64,000 bases of DNA from Chryseobacterium edaphi (GTDB lineage Bacteria; Bacteroidota; Bacteroidia; Flavobacteriales; Weeksellaceae). The notes beneath the pieces were generated by a model. It worked only from the letters and a program-made list of their open reading frames with translations, was not told the origin of the DNA and ran no database searches. This document shows, in pieces, positions 18,270-26,820 of this stretch (its first letter is position 1; the number at the start of each line of letters is the position of its first letter). The position numbers and the translations under genes were made by a program. The DNA is taken from the NCBI RefSeq assembly GCF_025628985.1, contig NZ_JAOTEM010000002.1, positions 620,001 to 684,000 on the forward strand, in the 5' to 3' direction.

Positions 18270-18615
18270 ATTTAATAAGTCTTTTGACTTGGTTTATCAG
18301 GTTTAAAATAAATTCTACTGGCAAATCCTCATTTTCATTAATTAACAAGATTTTAAACTTCTTTCTGCCTTCAGAAAGCAACTCAGGATAATCTAATCGA
18401 TCACCGTGATAAAAGCTGATGTAATGTTTCTGATGCTTTTTGCTGTAATACAGATAGCACAGCATTTTCTTCTTAAATTTAAAAAACGGAAGTCCGAAAC
18501 TCAATGTTTCTGTAATGTTTTCTGTATCCGATTCTAAGATCTTCTTCCTTAAAAACAAAAGGGTACTTCTTTCAGGTTCGTCGATTCTGAAGAAATACTC
18601 TTGTATGGGGTTCAT
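18268..18615 (-). CDS. DUF1801 domain protein
   Basis: 115 aa, one domain. The family's core shows in NITETLSFGLPFFKFKKKMLCYLYY near residues 33-57 and YISFYHGDRLDYPELLSEGRKKFKILLI. Such YdhG-like proteins are small and cytosolic, with no proven biochemical activity that I can name. It follows the ABC exporter by 22 bases on the same strand and is probably co-transcribed, ending at the shared terminator. Confidence 0.75.
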   Translation of the reverse strand: MNPIQEYFFRIDEPERSTLLFLRKKILESDTENITETLSFGLPFFKFKKKMLCYLYYSKKHQKHYISFYHGDRLDYPELLSEGRKKFKILLINENEDLPVEFILNLINQVKRLIK

Positions 18616-18637
18616 TTTAAATTAAATTTAAAAAGAT

Positions 18638-20476
18638 TTAATCAAAATTTTGAAGCTCTACCAATTTGTGATAAGTGCTACGTTTAGCCATCAAGTCTTG
18701 GTGAGTTCCTTGTTCCATGATGTCGCCTTTTTCCATTACGACGATCCAGTCTGCTTTCTGAATGGTTGAAAGTCTATGTGCGATGATAAGTGATGTTCTG
18801 TTTGCCATCATTTTTTCAAGCGCATCTTGCACGAATTTTTCAGATTCTGTATCCAAAGCAGAAGTTGCTTCATCCAAAATCATAATCGGTGGGTTTTTCA
18901 GAACTGCTCTTGCGATAGAAATTCTTTGTTTTTGTCCGCCGGAAAGCTTTCCTCCATCGTCACCGATATTGGTTTCGTAACCGTTCGGAAGTTGAGTGAT
19001 AAATAAATCTGCATTGGCAATTTTTGCAGCAGCAACTACTTCTTCTTTCGTTGCATCAGGTTTACCCATCAAAATATTGTTGTAAACTGTATCATTGAAC
19101 AAAACAGATTCTTGTGTTACCATACCCAACAGTTTTCTGTATTCTGTTAGTTTTAAATGTTTAATGTTGGTTTCATCAATTAAAATTTCACCTTCAGAAA
19201 CATCATAAAATCTTGCTAAAAGATTGGCAATGGTTGTTTTTCCGCTTCCGCTTTGTCCAACAAGTGCTACTGTTTTTCCTTTAGGAATTTTCAGATTAAA
19301 GTTTTTCAGGATTAAATTTGATTTATCATAATAGAAACCAATGTCTTTAAACTCGATGTGAGCATCCAGATTTGATATAGAAACAGGCTCTGCGATCTCT
19401 TCTATTTTCACATCTGCTTCCAGAATTTCCAAAACCCTGTGCAAAGAAGCTTCTCCTTTTTGAATATTTGAAATAGATGTTGATAAACTTTTCATCGGAG
19501 GCAAAATCTGGAAAAACATTCCCAAAAATACCAGGAAGTCTTCCGGAGAAATGCTTTTTTCAACAATAATCTGTTTTCCGCCGTACCATGCAATAATTAA
19601 AAAAGTAATTGATCCCAAAAATTCGCTCATCGGTGATGCCAGTTCTTTTTTTCTGCCTAATCTTATAGAGCTGTTGATCCACTTTTGCATGGAACCCATA
19701 AATCGGGTATTCATTATTTTTTCGGCATTGAATATCTTAATAACTTTAGAAGATTTTAAGGTTTCATCAACGATTGAAAAGATAGTTCCCATCTCGTTCT
19801 GAGCCTCATGAGAATCTTTTTTGAGGCTTTTCCCTATTAAAGCGATCAGTGTTCCCATAACCGGTAAAACTAAAAGCGAGAAAAGTGTCATTTCGGGACT
19901 TAGGAAAAATAGAGTCACCAAAGTACTGATTAACATGAATGGTGAATTAATCAAGTCTACCAAACTTCCTAAAATACTCCCTTCTACTTCGCCTACATCA
20001 TTTGACATACGAGACATCATATCACCTTTTCTGCTATCTGTAAAAAATGAAACCGGAAGAGACAAGATCTTACGATACATTGCGCCTCGAAGGTCTTTTG
20101 TAACTCCTACACGATAATTGATCAGCAAATACGATCCTAAATATCTGAAAATGTTTCTCAATAAAAACATAAATCCAGTGATGATGCAAAGCCAAGCCAA
20201 GACATTTAAGCTGCCATATTCTGTTACCAGATTTTGTACGGTGTAATTGAGATATTCTTTAAGATAAGACAGCGCATCTACTATATCACCGGAATAAACC
20301 GGCGCCGATTCATATTTTTCAGGTTTGATGGTACCGAAAAGCATTCCCAATACAGGTAGAATGGCTCCTAATGAGGCAATCTGAAAAAAAGAATACAAAA
20401 GATTGAAAAATAAACTTCCGTAAATATATTTCTGATGAGGTCTGGCGAATTTCAGTATTTTTCTATATTCGTTCAT
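18638..20476 (-). CDS. ABC exporter, fused permease-ATPase (MsbA-like)
   Basis: 612 aa half-transporter. Six membrane helices occupy about 1-330, including the coupling-helix region RKGDMMSRMSNDVGEVE. The ATPase follows: Walker A GQSGSGKTT near 405, Q-loop TQESVLFN, signature LSGGQKQR, Walker B PPIMILDEATSALD, and H-loop IIAHRLS. It is closest in layout to the lipid A or multidrug flippase group, but the substrate is not determined. A promoter-like element lies 18 bases upstream. DUF1801 follows. Confidence 0.93.
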   Translation of the reverse strand: MNEYRKILKFARPHQKYIYGSLFFNLLYSFFQIASLGAILPVLGMLFGTIKPEKYESAPVYSGDIVDALSYLKEYLNYTVQNLVTEYGSLNVLAWLCIITGFMFLLRNIFRYLGSYLLINYRVGVTKDLRGAMYRKILSLPVSFFTDSRKGDMMSRMSNDVGEVEGSILGSLVDLINSPFMLISTLVTLFFLSPEMTLFSLLVLPVMGTLIALIGKSLKKDSHEAQNEMGTIFSIVDETLKSSKVIKIFNAEKIMNTRFMGSMQKWINSSIRLGRKKELASPMSEFLGSITFLIIAWYGGKQIIVEKSISPEDFLVFLGMFFQILPPMKSLSTSISNIQKGEASLHRVLEILEADVKIEEIAEPVSISNLDAHIEFKDIGFYYDKSNLILKNFNLKIPKGKTVALVGQSGSGKTTIANLLARFYDVSEGEILIDETNIKHLKLTEYRKLLGMVTQESVLFNDTVYNNILMGKPDATKEEVVAAAKIANADLFITQLPNGYETNIGDDGGKLSGGQKQRISIARAVLKNPPIMILDEATSALDTESEKFVQDALEKMMANRTSLIIAHRLSTIQKADWIVVMEKGDIMEQGTHQDLMAKRSTYHKLVELQNFD

Positions 20477-20493
20477 TCAATAAAATTGGATAG

Positions 20494-20501
20494 CAAAATT
20501 A
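20494..20501 (-). promoter_or_regulatory. Promoter -7 element for the ABC exporter
   Basis: TAATTTTG on the minus strand, 18 bases before the ATG at 20476. Confidence 0.45.
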
Positions 20502-20526
20502 ATTAAAATATAATGATAAGACGTTT

Positions 20527-21450
20527 TTAATTGAATTTTACTTTACTGTTATATTTGGGATTGAAGTTTTTTGTATTTAATTTTTCCAAAGTCTTTCCAA
20601 AACTGTTGATGATTTGTGTAAGGTTTTCAATATCAACGATCGTCATATCATCATTTACCTGATGATAATGTTTGATTTTACTCATATTTGCAGTAGAAAT
20701 AGAGTGAGCGATAATTTTTTTCTTTACAAAACTTACATTGTCTGATCTGTAAAATAATTGTTCAGATGCATAAGGATCCGGATGTATTTTTAAACCGTTC
20801 TCAGAATGACTGTTCATCAACTCATCAAGATCAGAAAACTCGTCACCTGTAATAAAAACTGCATTTTTGCCAAATTCAGATTCGGTTGCGACCATTTCAA
20901 AATTGAAAAGTGCTGTAAGATTATTATAAATCTTATCTAATTTTTTGTCTGCTGCAATTGCAGTTGAACCCAACATTCCTTTTTCTTCACCATTAAATGC
21001 CATGAAAACCATTGAAAATTCCGGCTTTTTATTTTTGAAATAGTCAGAAATTCCTACTAAAGTTGTGATTCCGCTTGCGTCATCATCTGCGCCGTTGTAG
21101 ATATTATCGCCCGGTTTATCATTTGAACCAATGTGATCAAAATGTCCTGAAAAACCCAATGTTTTTTCTGATTTTCCTTTCTGGATTCCGCAAACATTAT
21201 AGGCAATTTTTCCTTTATAGTCAAAAGGAATCAAATAAGAATCACCTGTACAATATTCTAATTTATTTTCTTTGAAAAGCTTCGCAATATAATTGGCAGC
21301 ATACTCATTTTCCGGTGTCCCTATTTCGCGACCTTTCATTTGGTCAGAAGCAAGAGTTGAGATGACGTTTTTTACCATGTCCTGAGAAACATCCTGTGCA
21401 AAAGCAGTTGCGGAGAATAGAGCGAAGATAAGATAAGTTAGTTTTTTCAT
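20527..21450 (-). CDS. Secreted M28 family zinc aminopeptidase
   Basis: 307 aa with signal peptide MKKLTYLIFALFSATAFAQ. The two-zinc site is complete: GHFDHIGSN (H near 130), NGADDDASGI (bridging Asp), FNGEEKGMLGS (catalytic Glu and ligand Glu), a ligand-type Asp near DLDELMN, and the final His in KIKHYHQVNDD. The mature enzyme should act in the periplasm or outside, removing N-terminal residues from peptides. There is no T9SS tail. It is upstream of the ABC gene by 50 bases, but that gene has its own promoter element. Confidence 0.9.
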   Translation of the reverse strand: MKKLTYLIFALFSATAFAQDVSQDMVKNVISTLASDQMKGREIGTPENEYAANYIAKLFKENKLEYCTGDSYLIPFDYKGKIAYNVCGIQKGKSEKTLGFSGHFDHIGSNDKPGDNIYNGADDDASGITTLVGISDYFKNKKPEFSMVFMAFNGEEKGMLGSTAIAADKKLDKIYNNLTALFNFEMVATESEFGKNAVFITGDEFSDLDELMNSHSENGLKIHPDPYASEQLFYRSDNVSFVKKKIIAHSISTANMSKIKHYHQVNDDMTIVDIENLTQIINSFGKTLEKLNTKNFNPKYNSKVKFN

Positions 21451-21611
21451 ATTATTAAATATTTATTTTTGTTGAATTTGTCGTGATTTTATTTGAAATG
21501 TTGCATTGAGCGAAACAAATAATAATTCATGTAAATTTCAAGTAAGATTTAGCAAATTTAAAATAAAATTGAGACATCCGTATAGATCTGTGAAATCAGT
21601 TGGTATAAAAC

Positions 21612-21640
21612 AAAAAACAGCTCCTAAAAAAGAAGCTGTT
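21612..21640 (-). terminator. Intrinsic terminator after the DUF4293 gene
   Basis: Stem AACAGCT / AGCTGTT. The A-run 21612-21617 becomes the T-tract on the minus strand. Confidence 0.7.
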
Positions 21641-21666
21641 CTTACTCAAAAAAAATCATTGTAAGG

Positions 21667-22056
21667 TTATCGCAGTCTGTCTACAGATTTTACGAGCCTC
21701 TCATCTTTCTTGATAAAAATATTTGCCAAAAGCAAACAGATTACCGCAATCAATGGGAAAATCGGCTCAATACCCTTCTCAGGAAAATCTATTCCTCCGG
21801 ATAAGTTTTGCAGCCAGTACACCAATATACCAATCAACAAAGCGTTTATAATGATGCTGATGTTATTCAGCATGATTTGTCTTTTTCTGTTTTTAAAGCT
21901 AAACAAACTGAAAGCGCCTATTAAAACCAAAACAATTGATGAGATGCTGATTATCGAAACGTTTCCGAAAACTTCTACATCCTGTCCTGTAATATATAGG
22001 AATGCCGCCGCTAAAACGGATAGCAAAATCCAAATAGTTTGTATTCTTTGTAGCAT
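21667..22056 (-). CDS. DUF4293 membrane protein
   Basis: 129 aa, four predicted membrane helices, beginning with the family's typical MLQRIQTIWILLSVLAAAFLY. Helices lie near 9-26, 35-52, 63-81 and 96-114, with a basic tail. The family is Bacteroidota-specific and nearly always next to rho, as here, in divergent orientation. Function is unknown. The conserved placement may only reflect stable synteny. Confidence 0.85.
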   Translation of the reverse strand: MLQRIQTIWILLSVLAAAFLYITGQDVEVFGNVSIISISSIVLVLIGAFSLFSFKNRKRQIMLNNISIIINALLIGILVYWLQNLSGGIDFPEKGIEPIFPLIAVICLLLANIFIKKDERLVKSVDRLR

Positions 22057-22075
22057 AGAATTTAAAATTCAGGAG

Positions 22076-22083
22076 CAAAAATA
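22076..22083 (-). promoter_or_regulatory. Promoter -7 element for DUF4293
   Basis: TATTTTTG on the minus strand, 20 bases before the ATG; divergent from the rho promoter. Confidence 0.5.
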
Positions 22084-22090
22084 ACATAAA

Positions 22091-22122
22091 TTTTGCACAA
22101 TTCAAAAATAAGTGTAGATTTG
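22091..22122 (+). promoter_or_regulatory. rho promoter with -33 and -7 elements
   Basis: TTTTG at 22091-22095 and TAGATTTG at 22115-22122, separated by 19 bases, match the Bacteroidota sigma consensus (TTTG, 17-23, TAnnTTTG). The leader to the ATG is about 70 bases. It contains a short hairpin AAGTC-ACCG-GACTT near 22149-22162. Confidence 0.65.
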
Positions 22123-22201
22123 CAATATACAATGTACTTGAAAACAAAAGTCACCGGACTTACTTTTCTTACTCACAACTAATTACATTTTTACTTTATA
22201 T

Positions 22202-24091
22202 ATGTTTAACATAGAAACGTTAAGGTCAAAATCCGTAACGGAATTGACTAAAATCCTAAAAGATTTGGGCGTTAAGGTTGCAAGAAACAGCACAGATAAT
22301 GATAAAATCTTCGCCGTCCTTGATTTTCAGGCTTCCAACCCTAAAGTTGCAAAAGATTACTTCAATACTACAGAAAGCAACACGGAAACTGAAGAAAAAC
22401 CTGCCGCAGCAGAAAAAGTGGTGAAAGCTGCTCCTAAAAAACCAGCACCCAAAAAACCGGCAAGACCAAAAGCTGCCACAGAAACTCCCAAAGAAGAAAC
22501 AGAACCTGTCAAAACAGAAGAAGTGACAGAAGAAAAAGAAGTTATTGCAGAAGCAATCATAAAGGAACCTGCAAAAGGCGCTGTAGAAGAAAGACCTGCA
22601 AACAATGCTTCAAAACAAAAAAGAAAAAGAGTAACTCCTGCCAACACTTCTGAAGAACAAACTCAGGAAAAAGAGGAAACTCCAACAAATACAGATTCTC
22701 AAGCAGCTGCAGCAATTCCTGCACAAGCACAAACGAGAGAAGAAAGACCTAAGAGACCACAACAACAGCAACAACAAGGTCAGAATCCAAATCAAAGAGT
22801 TCAGAATCCATCGCAACAAAACGGTGGAAATCTTCAGAACAGAAATCAGAACAATAACCAAAATCAGAATTCTAACCAAAACAATCCTAATCAGAACCCA
22901 AACCAGAATCCTAATCAAAATCAGAACAGAAATTCTGACAGACAGGAAGAAACTGAATCCAGAAAAGAATTCAATTTCGACGGAATGGTCAGTATTGAAG
23001 GTGTTTTAGAGATTTTACCTGATAACTATGGATTTTTACGTTCATCAGATTTCAGTTATATTTCTTCTCCGGATGACGTGTATGTTTCTACAGCACAGAT
23101 CAGAAATTTTGGTTTAAAAACAGGAGATACCGTAAGAGGTATTGTCCGTTTGCCAAAAGAAGGTGAAAAATATTTTTCATTATTAAAACCAACAGAAGTA
23201 AACGGACGTGATTTGGCATTTATCAAGGATCGTGTTGCTTTTGAATATTTAACTCCGCTTTTCCCTGAAGAGAAATTTAATCTTTCGGGAGACAACTCTA
23301 CGATGTCTACAAGAATCGTCGATTTATTTGCACCGATTGGAAAAGGTCAGAGAGCGATGATTGTTGCCCAGCCAAAAACCGGTAAAACCATGTTGCTGAA
23401 AGATATTGCCAACTCTATCGCAGCCAATCACCCTGAAGTTTATATGATGGTACTTTTGATCGACGAACGTCCTGAAGAAGTTACCGATATGGAAAGAAGC
23501 GTAAATGCGGAAGTTATTGCTTCTACATTTGATGAAGCTGCAGATAAGCACGTGAAAGTTGCCAATCTCGTTTTAGCGAAAGCTCAGAGAATGGTAGAGT
23601 GTGGTCATGATGTTGTTATTTTGTTAGACTCAATTACAAGATTAGCAAGAGCTTACAATACCGTAACTCCTGCATCAGGAAAAGTACTTTCCGGTGGTGT
23701 AGATGCAAACGCTTTACATAAACCGAAAAGATTTTTTGGTGCTGCAAGAAAAATTGAAAATGGCGGATCATTGACAATTATTGCAACTGCATTGATTGAT
23801 ACAGGTTCAAAAATGGATGAGGTTATTTTTGAAGAATTCAAAGGTACCGGAAATATGGAGCTTCAATTAGACAGAAAAATTGCTAACAGAAGAATTTATC
23901 CTGCTATCGATTTAGTTTCTTCAAGTACAAGAAGAGATGATTTGTTGCTTGATGAGGTGACTTCCCAGAGAATGTGGATTTTCAGAAAATATCTTTCAGA
24001 AATGAATCCTATCGAAGCAATGGAATTTGTCAACAAAAATATCAGAGGAACTCTGAATAACGAAGAATTTTTAATGTCTATGAATAGATAG
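22202..24091 (+). CDS. rho: Transcription termination factor Rho with Asn/Gln-rich insertion
   Basis: 629 aa, about 200 longer than E. coli Rho. Residues 1-60 are the Rho N-terminal helical domain. Then a charged Glu/Lys/Pro/Ala region (about 60-180) and an Asn/Gln-rich stretch (about 186-245) form an unstructured insert. After it come the RNA-binding cold-shock domain ([21 protein letters not shown]), the secondary-site Q-loop and P-loop ([12 protein letters not shown] near 388-399), [18 protein letters not shown], and [11 protein letters not shown]. It is a hexameric helicase that releases RNA. An insertion here is known in Bacteroidota Rho. Confidence 0.97.
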   Translation: MFNIETLRSKSVTELTKILKDLGVKVARNSTDNDKIFAVLDFQASNPKVAKDYFNTTESNTETEEKPAAAEKVVKAAPKKPAPKKPARPKAATETPKEETEPVKTEEVTEEKEVIAEAIIKEPAKGAVEERPANNASKQKRKRVTPANTSEEQTQEKEETPTNTDSQAAAAIPAQAQTREERPKRPQQQQQQGQNPNQRVQNPSQQNGGNLQNRNQNNNQNQNSNQNNPNQNPNQNPNQNQNRNSDRQEETESRKEFNFDGMVSIEGVLEILPDNYGFLRSSDFSYISSPDDVYVSTAQIRNFGLKTGDTVRGIVRLPKEGEKYFSLLKPTEVNGRDLAFIKDRVAFEYLTPLFPEEKFNLSGDNSTMSTRIVDLFAPIGKGQRAMIVAQPKTGKTMLLKDIANSIAANHPEVYMMVLLIDERPEEVTDMERSVNAEVIASTFDEAADKHVKVANLVLAKAQRMVECGHDVVILLDSITRLARAYNTVTPASGKVLSGGVDANALHKPKRFFGAARKIENGGSLTIIATALIDTGSKMDEVIFEEFKGTGNMELQLDRKIANRRIYPAIDLVSSSTRRDDLLLDEVTSQRMWIFRKYLSEMNPIEAMEFVNKNIRGTLNNEEFLMSMNR

Positions 24092-24115
24092 ACATACGTT
24101 AATATTGTTTATAAG

Positions 24116-24142
24116 AGCACAGATTTCGGTCTGTGCTTTTTG
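24116..24142 (+). terminator. Intrinsic terminator after rho
   Basis: Perfect 8-bp stem AGCACAGA / TCTGTGCT, 6-base loop, then TTTTTG. Confidence 0.85.
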
Positions 24143-24213
24143 TTTTAATAAATTTAAAATTTCTAATTAAACTATCAATGTTAAAGATTTATTAAAATAA
24201 TCTGCAATTTTTG

Positions 24214-24241
24214 ATATTGGCTTAAATATTGGCTAAATTTA
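24214..24241 (+). promoter_or_regulatory. Candidate sodA control region with direct repeats
   Basis: The 9-base word ATATTGGCT occurs at 24214-24222 and 24226-24234, a 12-base period. The second copy abuts TAAATTTA, one base off the -7 consensus, 26 bases before the sodA ATG. The repeat is seen; an operator role is inference. Confidence 0.3.
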
Positions 24242-24266
24242 CATATTAACATTAAAAATTAAACTT

Positions 24267-24863
24267 ATGTCATTTGAATTACCAAAATTAGGATATTCGT
24301 ACGATGCTCTAGAACCTACAATCGATGCAAAAACAATGGAAATCCACCATTCAAAGCATCATCAAGCTTATGTAGATAATTTAAATAAAGCAATTGAAGG
24401 AACTGATCTTACGGAATTATCTATTGAAGATGTTTGTAAAAATGGTTCTGAAAAACCTGCTGTAAGAAATAACGGAGGTGGTCATTTTAATCACTCTTTA
24501 TTCTGGGAAATCTTAACTCCGGGCGGAAGTTCTACTCCGGTTGGAAATGTAAGCAATGCGATTGAAAACTATGGAGGTTTCGATAAATTCAAAACTGATT
24601 TTGCTGATGCTGCAAAAACAAGATTCGGTTCTGGATGGGCTTGGTTAGTTAAAAACGAAGACGGTTCAGTATCTGTAACTTCGACTCCAAACCAAGATAA
24701 TCCTTTGATGCCTGTTGCAGATATAAAAGGAACTCCGGTTCTAGGTTTAGATGTTTGGGAACATGCTTATTATTTAAACTACCAAAACAGAAGACCTGAT
24801 TATGTAACTGCATTTTTTGATGTGGTGAATTGGGATAAAGTTGAAGAATTATTTAATAAATAA
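24267..24863 (+). CDS. sodA: Superoxide dismutase (Fe/Mn type)
   Basis: 198 aa, full length. Metal ligands are visible: H27 in [17 protein letters not shown], a second His in [14 protein letters not shown] near residue 78, and D-x3-H in [21 protein letters not shown] near 162-166. It dismutates superoxide in the cytosol (no signal peptide). Fe versus Mn preference cannot be decided by eye. It is a single gene between two strong terminators. Confidence 0.96.
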   Translation: MSFELPKLGYSYDALEPTIDAKTMEIHHSKHHQAYVDNLNKAIEGTDLTELSIEDVCKNGSEKPAVRNNGGGHFNHSLFWEILTPGGSSTPVGNVSNAIENYGGFDKFKTDFADAAKTRFGSGWAWLVKNEDGSVSVTSTPNQDNPLMPVADIKGTPVLGLDVWEHAYYLNYQNRRPDYVTAFFDVVNWDKVEELFNK

Positions 24864-24881
24864 TTTTAGCTTATTTAAAAT

Positions 24882-24917
24882 AAAAAAGGTTCAGAATTTT
24901 CTGAACCTTTTTTATTT
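24882..24917. terminator. Bidirectional intrinsic terminator
   Basis: Perfect stem GGTTCAGAA / TTCTGAACC flanked by A-run and T-run, between sodA (plus) and the DUF6146-like gene (minus). Confidence 0.9.
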
Positions 24918-24918
24918 T

Positions 24919-25338
24919 TTATCTGAAACTATCAGAAGCACTCAGTCCATTCATTCTGAGATTGTATTTCCAACTCACGTAAGAAAAAACCTGATACAGT
25001 TTATATTCAAACTTGATCCCATAGTTTTCTCTTGGGTCGTAATCTATTGCAGATTCTATTACATTTCTGTACTTACCCGAAGTGTAGTAAGAATTCCATT
25101 CTGTGACTAGCATTCTATTTCTGCTTTTCAACATAGATTCAGAATATTGGGTAATCGGTTTTGCAATGGCATTCAAAAAATAATCAAATTGTGTGTCGAT
25201 CACGGTAAGTTCCCACTCACCATCATCGTTTTTCTCTGGTTTCATTGCAGATTCTTCTTTGTCATTCTTCGGATCATTTTGAGCAAAAGAACTGCAAGGA
25301 ATTAAAATTAAGAATAGTAAAATAATTAAATTTTTCAT
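24919..25338 (-). CDS. Small secreted protein (DUF6146-like)
   Basis: 139 aa from the ATG at 25338; the longer frame start at 25365 would put nine hydrophobic residues before a good signal peptide (MKNLIILLFLILIPCSSFAQ). The acidic linker NDPKNDKEES leads to a conserved-looking domain: EWELTVIDTQFDYFLNAIAKP, WNSYYTSGKYRNVIESAIDYDPRENYGIKFEYKLYQVF. This resembles the Flavobacteriia family I know as DUF6146, whose function is unknown; I cannot verify the match. It is convergent with sodA. Confidence 0.7.
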   Translation of the reverse strand: MKNLIILLFLILIPCSSFAQNDPKNDKEESAMKPEKNDDGEWELTVIDTQFDYFLNAIAKPITQYSESMLKSRNRMLVTEWNSYYTSGKYRNVIESAIDYDPRENYGIKFEYKLYQVFSYVSWKYNLRMNGLSASDSFR

Positions 25339-25353
25339 AATCATAAAGTTACA

Positions 25354-25380
25354 GAAAAAAAGCACTCGATGAAGAGTGCT
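25354..25380 (-). terminator. Intrinsic terminator after the secreted nuclease
   Basis: Stem AGCACTC / GAGTGCT, with the plus-strand A-run 25354-25360 serving as the minus-strand T-tract. Confidence 0.8.
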
Positions 25381-25386
25381 TTATGA

Positions 25387-26574
25387 TTATGGTTCTTTTT
25401 GTAAAATGACAAACGCCGGAAAGTGATCACTATAACCACCCGTGAATTGGTCGCCGTTCCATGATCGGAAAGGGTAGCCTTTGTAATTTCCTTCTTTATT
25501 GACTAAATACGCAGGAGCATAAATTTCTGCTTTATAAACTGAATATTCTTTTGGATTTTTGTCTAAAACTAAATTTTTAGAGACAATAATCTGATCAAAT
25601 AAATTGGGTGCATCCTGATAAGCTAATGACGCTACACCTTTTTTATATAAAGGATACATAAGGTTTAAGTATGGTTTTTCGTCGTTCAAATCTTTTTCAC
25701 TAGCTGCAGCTTTTAAATAGTTTTTTAAACTAGCGCTTACAGGATCATCATTGAAATCTCCCATTGCAAAAAGTTTTGTTGACGGATCTACTGTTCTTAT
25801 GCTGTCCATTTGTTGTTTTAGTAGAGCTGCCGCTGCATTTCTTTTAGGTAGAGAAGCTGCTTCACCACCTCTTCTTGAAGGCCAGTGATTCATAAAGAAA
25901 GCTACTTTCTCATTATCAAGCAAGCCTGTGACGACCAAAATATCTCTTGTGTACTCTCGTTTACCATCTTCGCCAAATACTTTCAGTTCTTTTTTAAAGG
26001 AATTAGTTACTGTAAATCTTCTCTTTTGGTAAATTAATGCGACATCGATTCCTCTGTAATCATAAGAATTGTAATGTACAATTCCGTAATCATATTTTGC
26101 TAAAGCAGGTTCTTTTACAAGATCCTGAATGACTTGTCTGTTTTCAACTTCGATAAGTCCCACTACAGCTGGAGCTGTTTTTGTATATTGAGAACCTAGT
26201 TCTGCAATTACTTTTGCTTCATTTTCCAGTTTTTTCTTGTAAATCTTAGTATTGTAGTTTTTACCGCTTGCAGGAGTGAACTCTTCTGAACCGCTTTGGT
26301 ATCTTATCACTTTTTTACCAACTAGTAATCCATCACTCCATTGTCCGTCATATTTCTCAGCTTCCAAAAATTTAATGGAATCGAGAGGGATGCTTCTGTG
26401 AAATGCAGGATTGGTTTTATCTTTTGTTCCATCTATATAATCAGCAGAACGAATGGTATCCCAAAGGTTTTCTACATTGAGAAATCCTACTGCTGCCACT
26501 CTTTTTACCTTACCTTGTTGTGCAAATGTCATTACCGAAAAAATGACCGCTACAACACTCAAAAATTTTTTCAT
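25387..26574 (-). CDS. Secreted endonuclease/exonuclease/phosphatase-family nuclease
   Basis: 395 aa with signal peptide MKKFLSVVAVIFSVMTFAQ. The EEP catalytic set is complete and in order: FLNVENLWD (Asn), GLIEVENRQ (metal-binding Glu), MNHWPSRRGGE (His), MGDFNDDP (Asp/Asn) and YSDHFPAFV (terminal Asp-His). This points to an extracellular or periplasmic DNase/RNase or phosphodiesterase. It is divergent from a TonB receptor and DUF5689 lipoprotein, with which it plausibly works in nucleic-acid or phosphate scavenging. No T9SS tail. Confidence 0.88.
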   Translation of the reverse strand: MKKFLSVVAVIFSVMTFAQQGKVKRVAAVGFLNVENLWDTIRSADYIDGTKDKTNPAFHRSIPLDSIKFLEAEKYDGQWSDGLLVGKKVIRYQSGSEEFTPASGKNYNTKIYKKKLENEAKVIAELGSQYTKTAPAVVGLIEVENRQVIQDLVKEPALAKYDYGIVHYNSYDYRGIDVALIYQKRRFTVTNSFKKELKVFGEDGKREYTRDILVVTGLLDNEKVAFFMNHWPSRRGGEAASLPKRNAAAALLKQQMDSIRTVDPSTKLFAMGDFNDDPVSASLKNYLKAAASEKDLNDEKPYLNLMYPLYKKGVASLAYQDAPNLFDQIIVSKNLVLDKNPKEYSVYKAEIYAPAYLVNKEGNYKGYPFRSWNGDQFTGGYSDHFPAFVILQKEP

Positions 26575-26601
26575 TTCAGAATATTACAATTATTTAATCT
26601 G

Positions 26602-26609
26602 CAAATTTA
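26602..26609 (-). promoter_or_regulatory. Promoter -7 element for the secreted nuclease
   Basis: TAAATTTG on the minus strand, 28 bases before the ATG. Confidence 0.5.
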
Positions 26610-26746
26610 CTTAATTTTAATTCATGCCATTTTAATTAAATGTAAATTTATCATCTAAATATTATTTGTATTTGTGATACATTATAGAAATTTAACAATG
26701 TTAACAAATTATAATGTTAAAAAATTTATTAAATATAAATTTTTAT

Positions 26747-26754
26747 TAAATTTG
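26747..26754 (+). promoter_or_regulatory. Promoter -7 element for TonB receptor-DUF5689
   Basis: TAAATTTG, the same octamer as the divergent nuclease promoter. It leaves a leader of about 60 bases. Confidence 0.5.
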
Positions 26755-26820
26755 TGCCCCCAAAGTTTTTAACCCATTGAAAACGAACATAAAAAGTATT
26801 AAAACAAAGTATATATACGC

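Noticed and set aside
22790-22945. Short-period repeat at DNA level (caaaatcagaa / aatcctaatcag words)
   Set aside because: It is in frame within rho and explained by the Asn/Gln-rich insertion; not a satellite or CRISPR.
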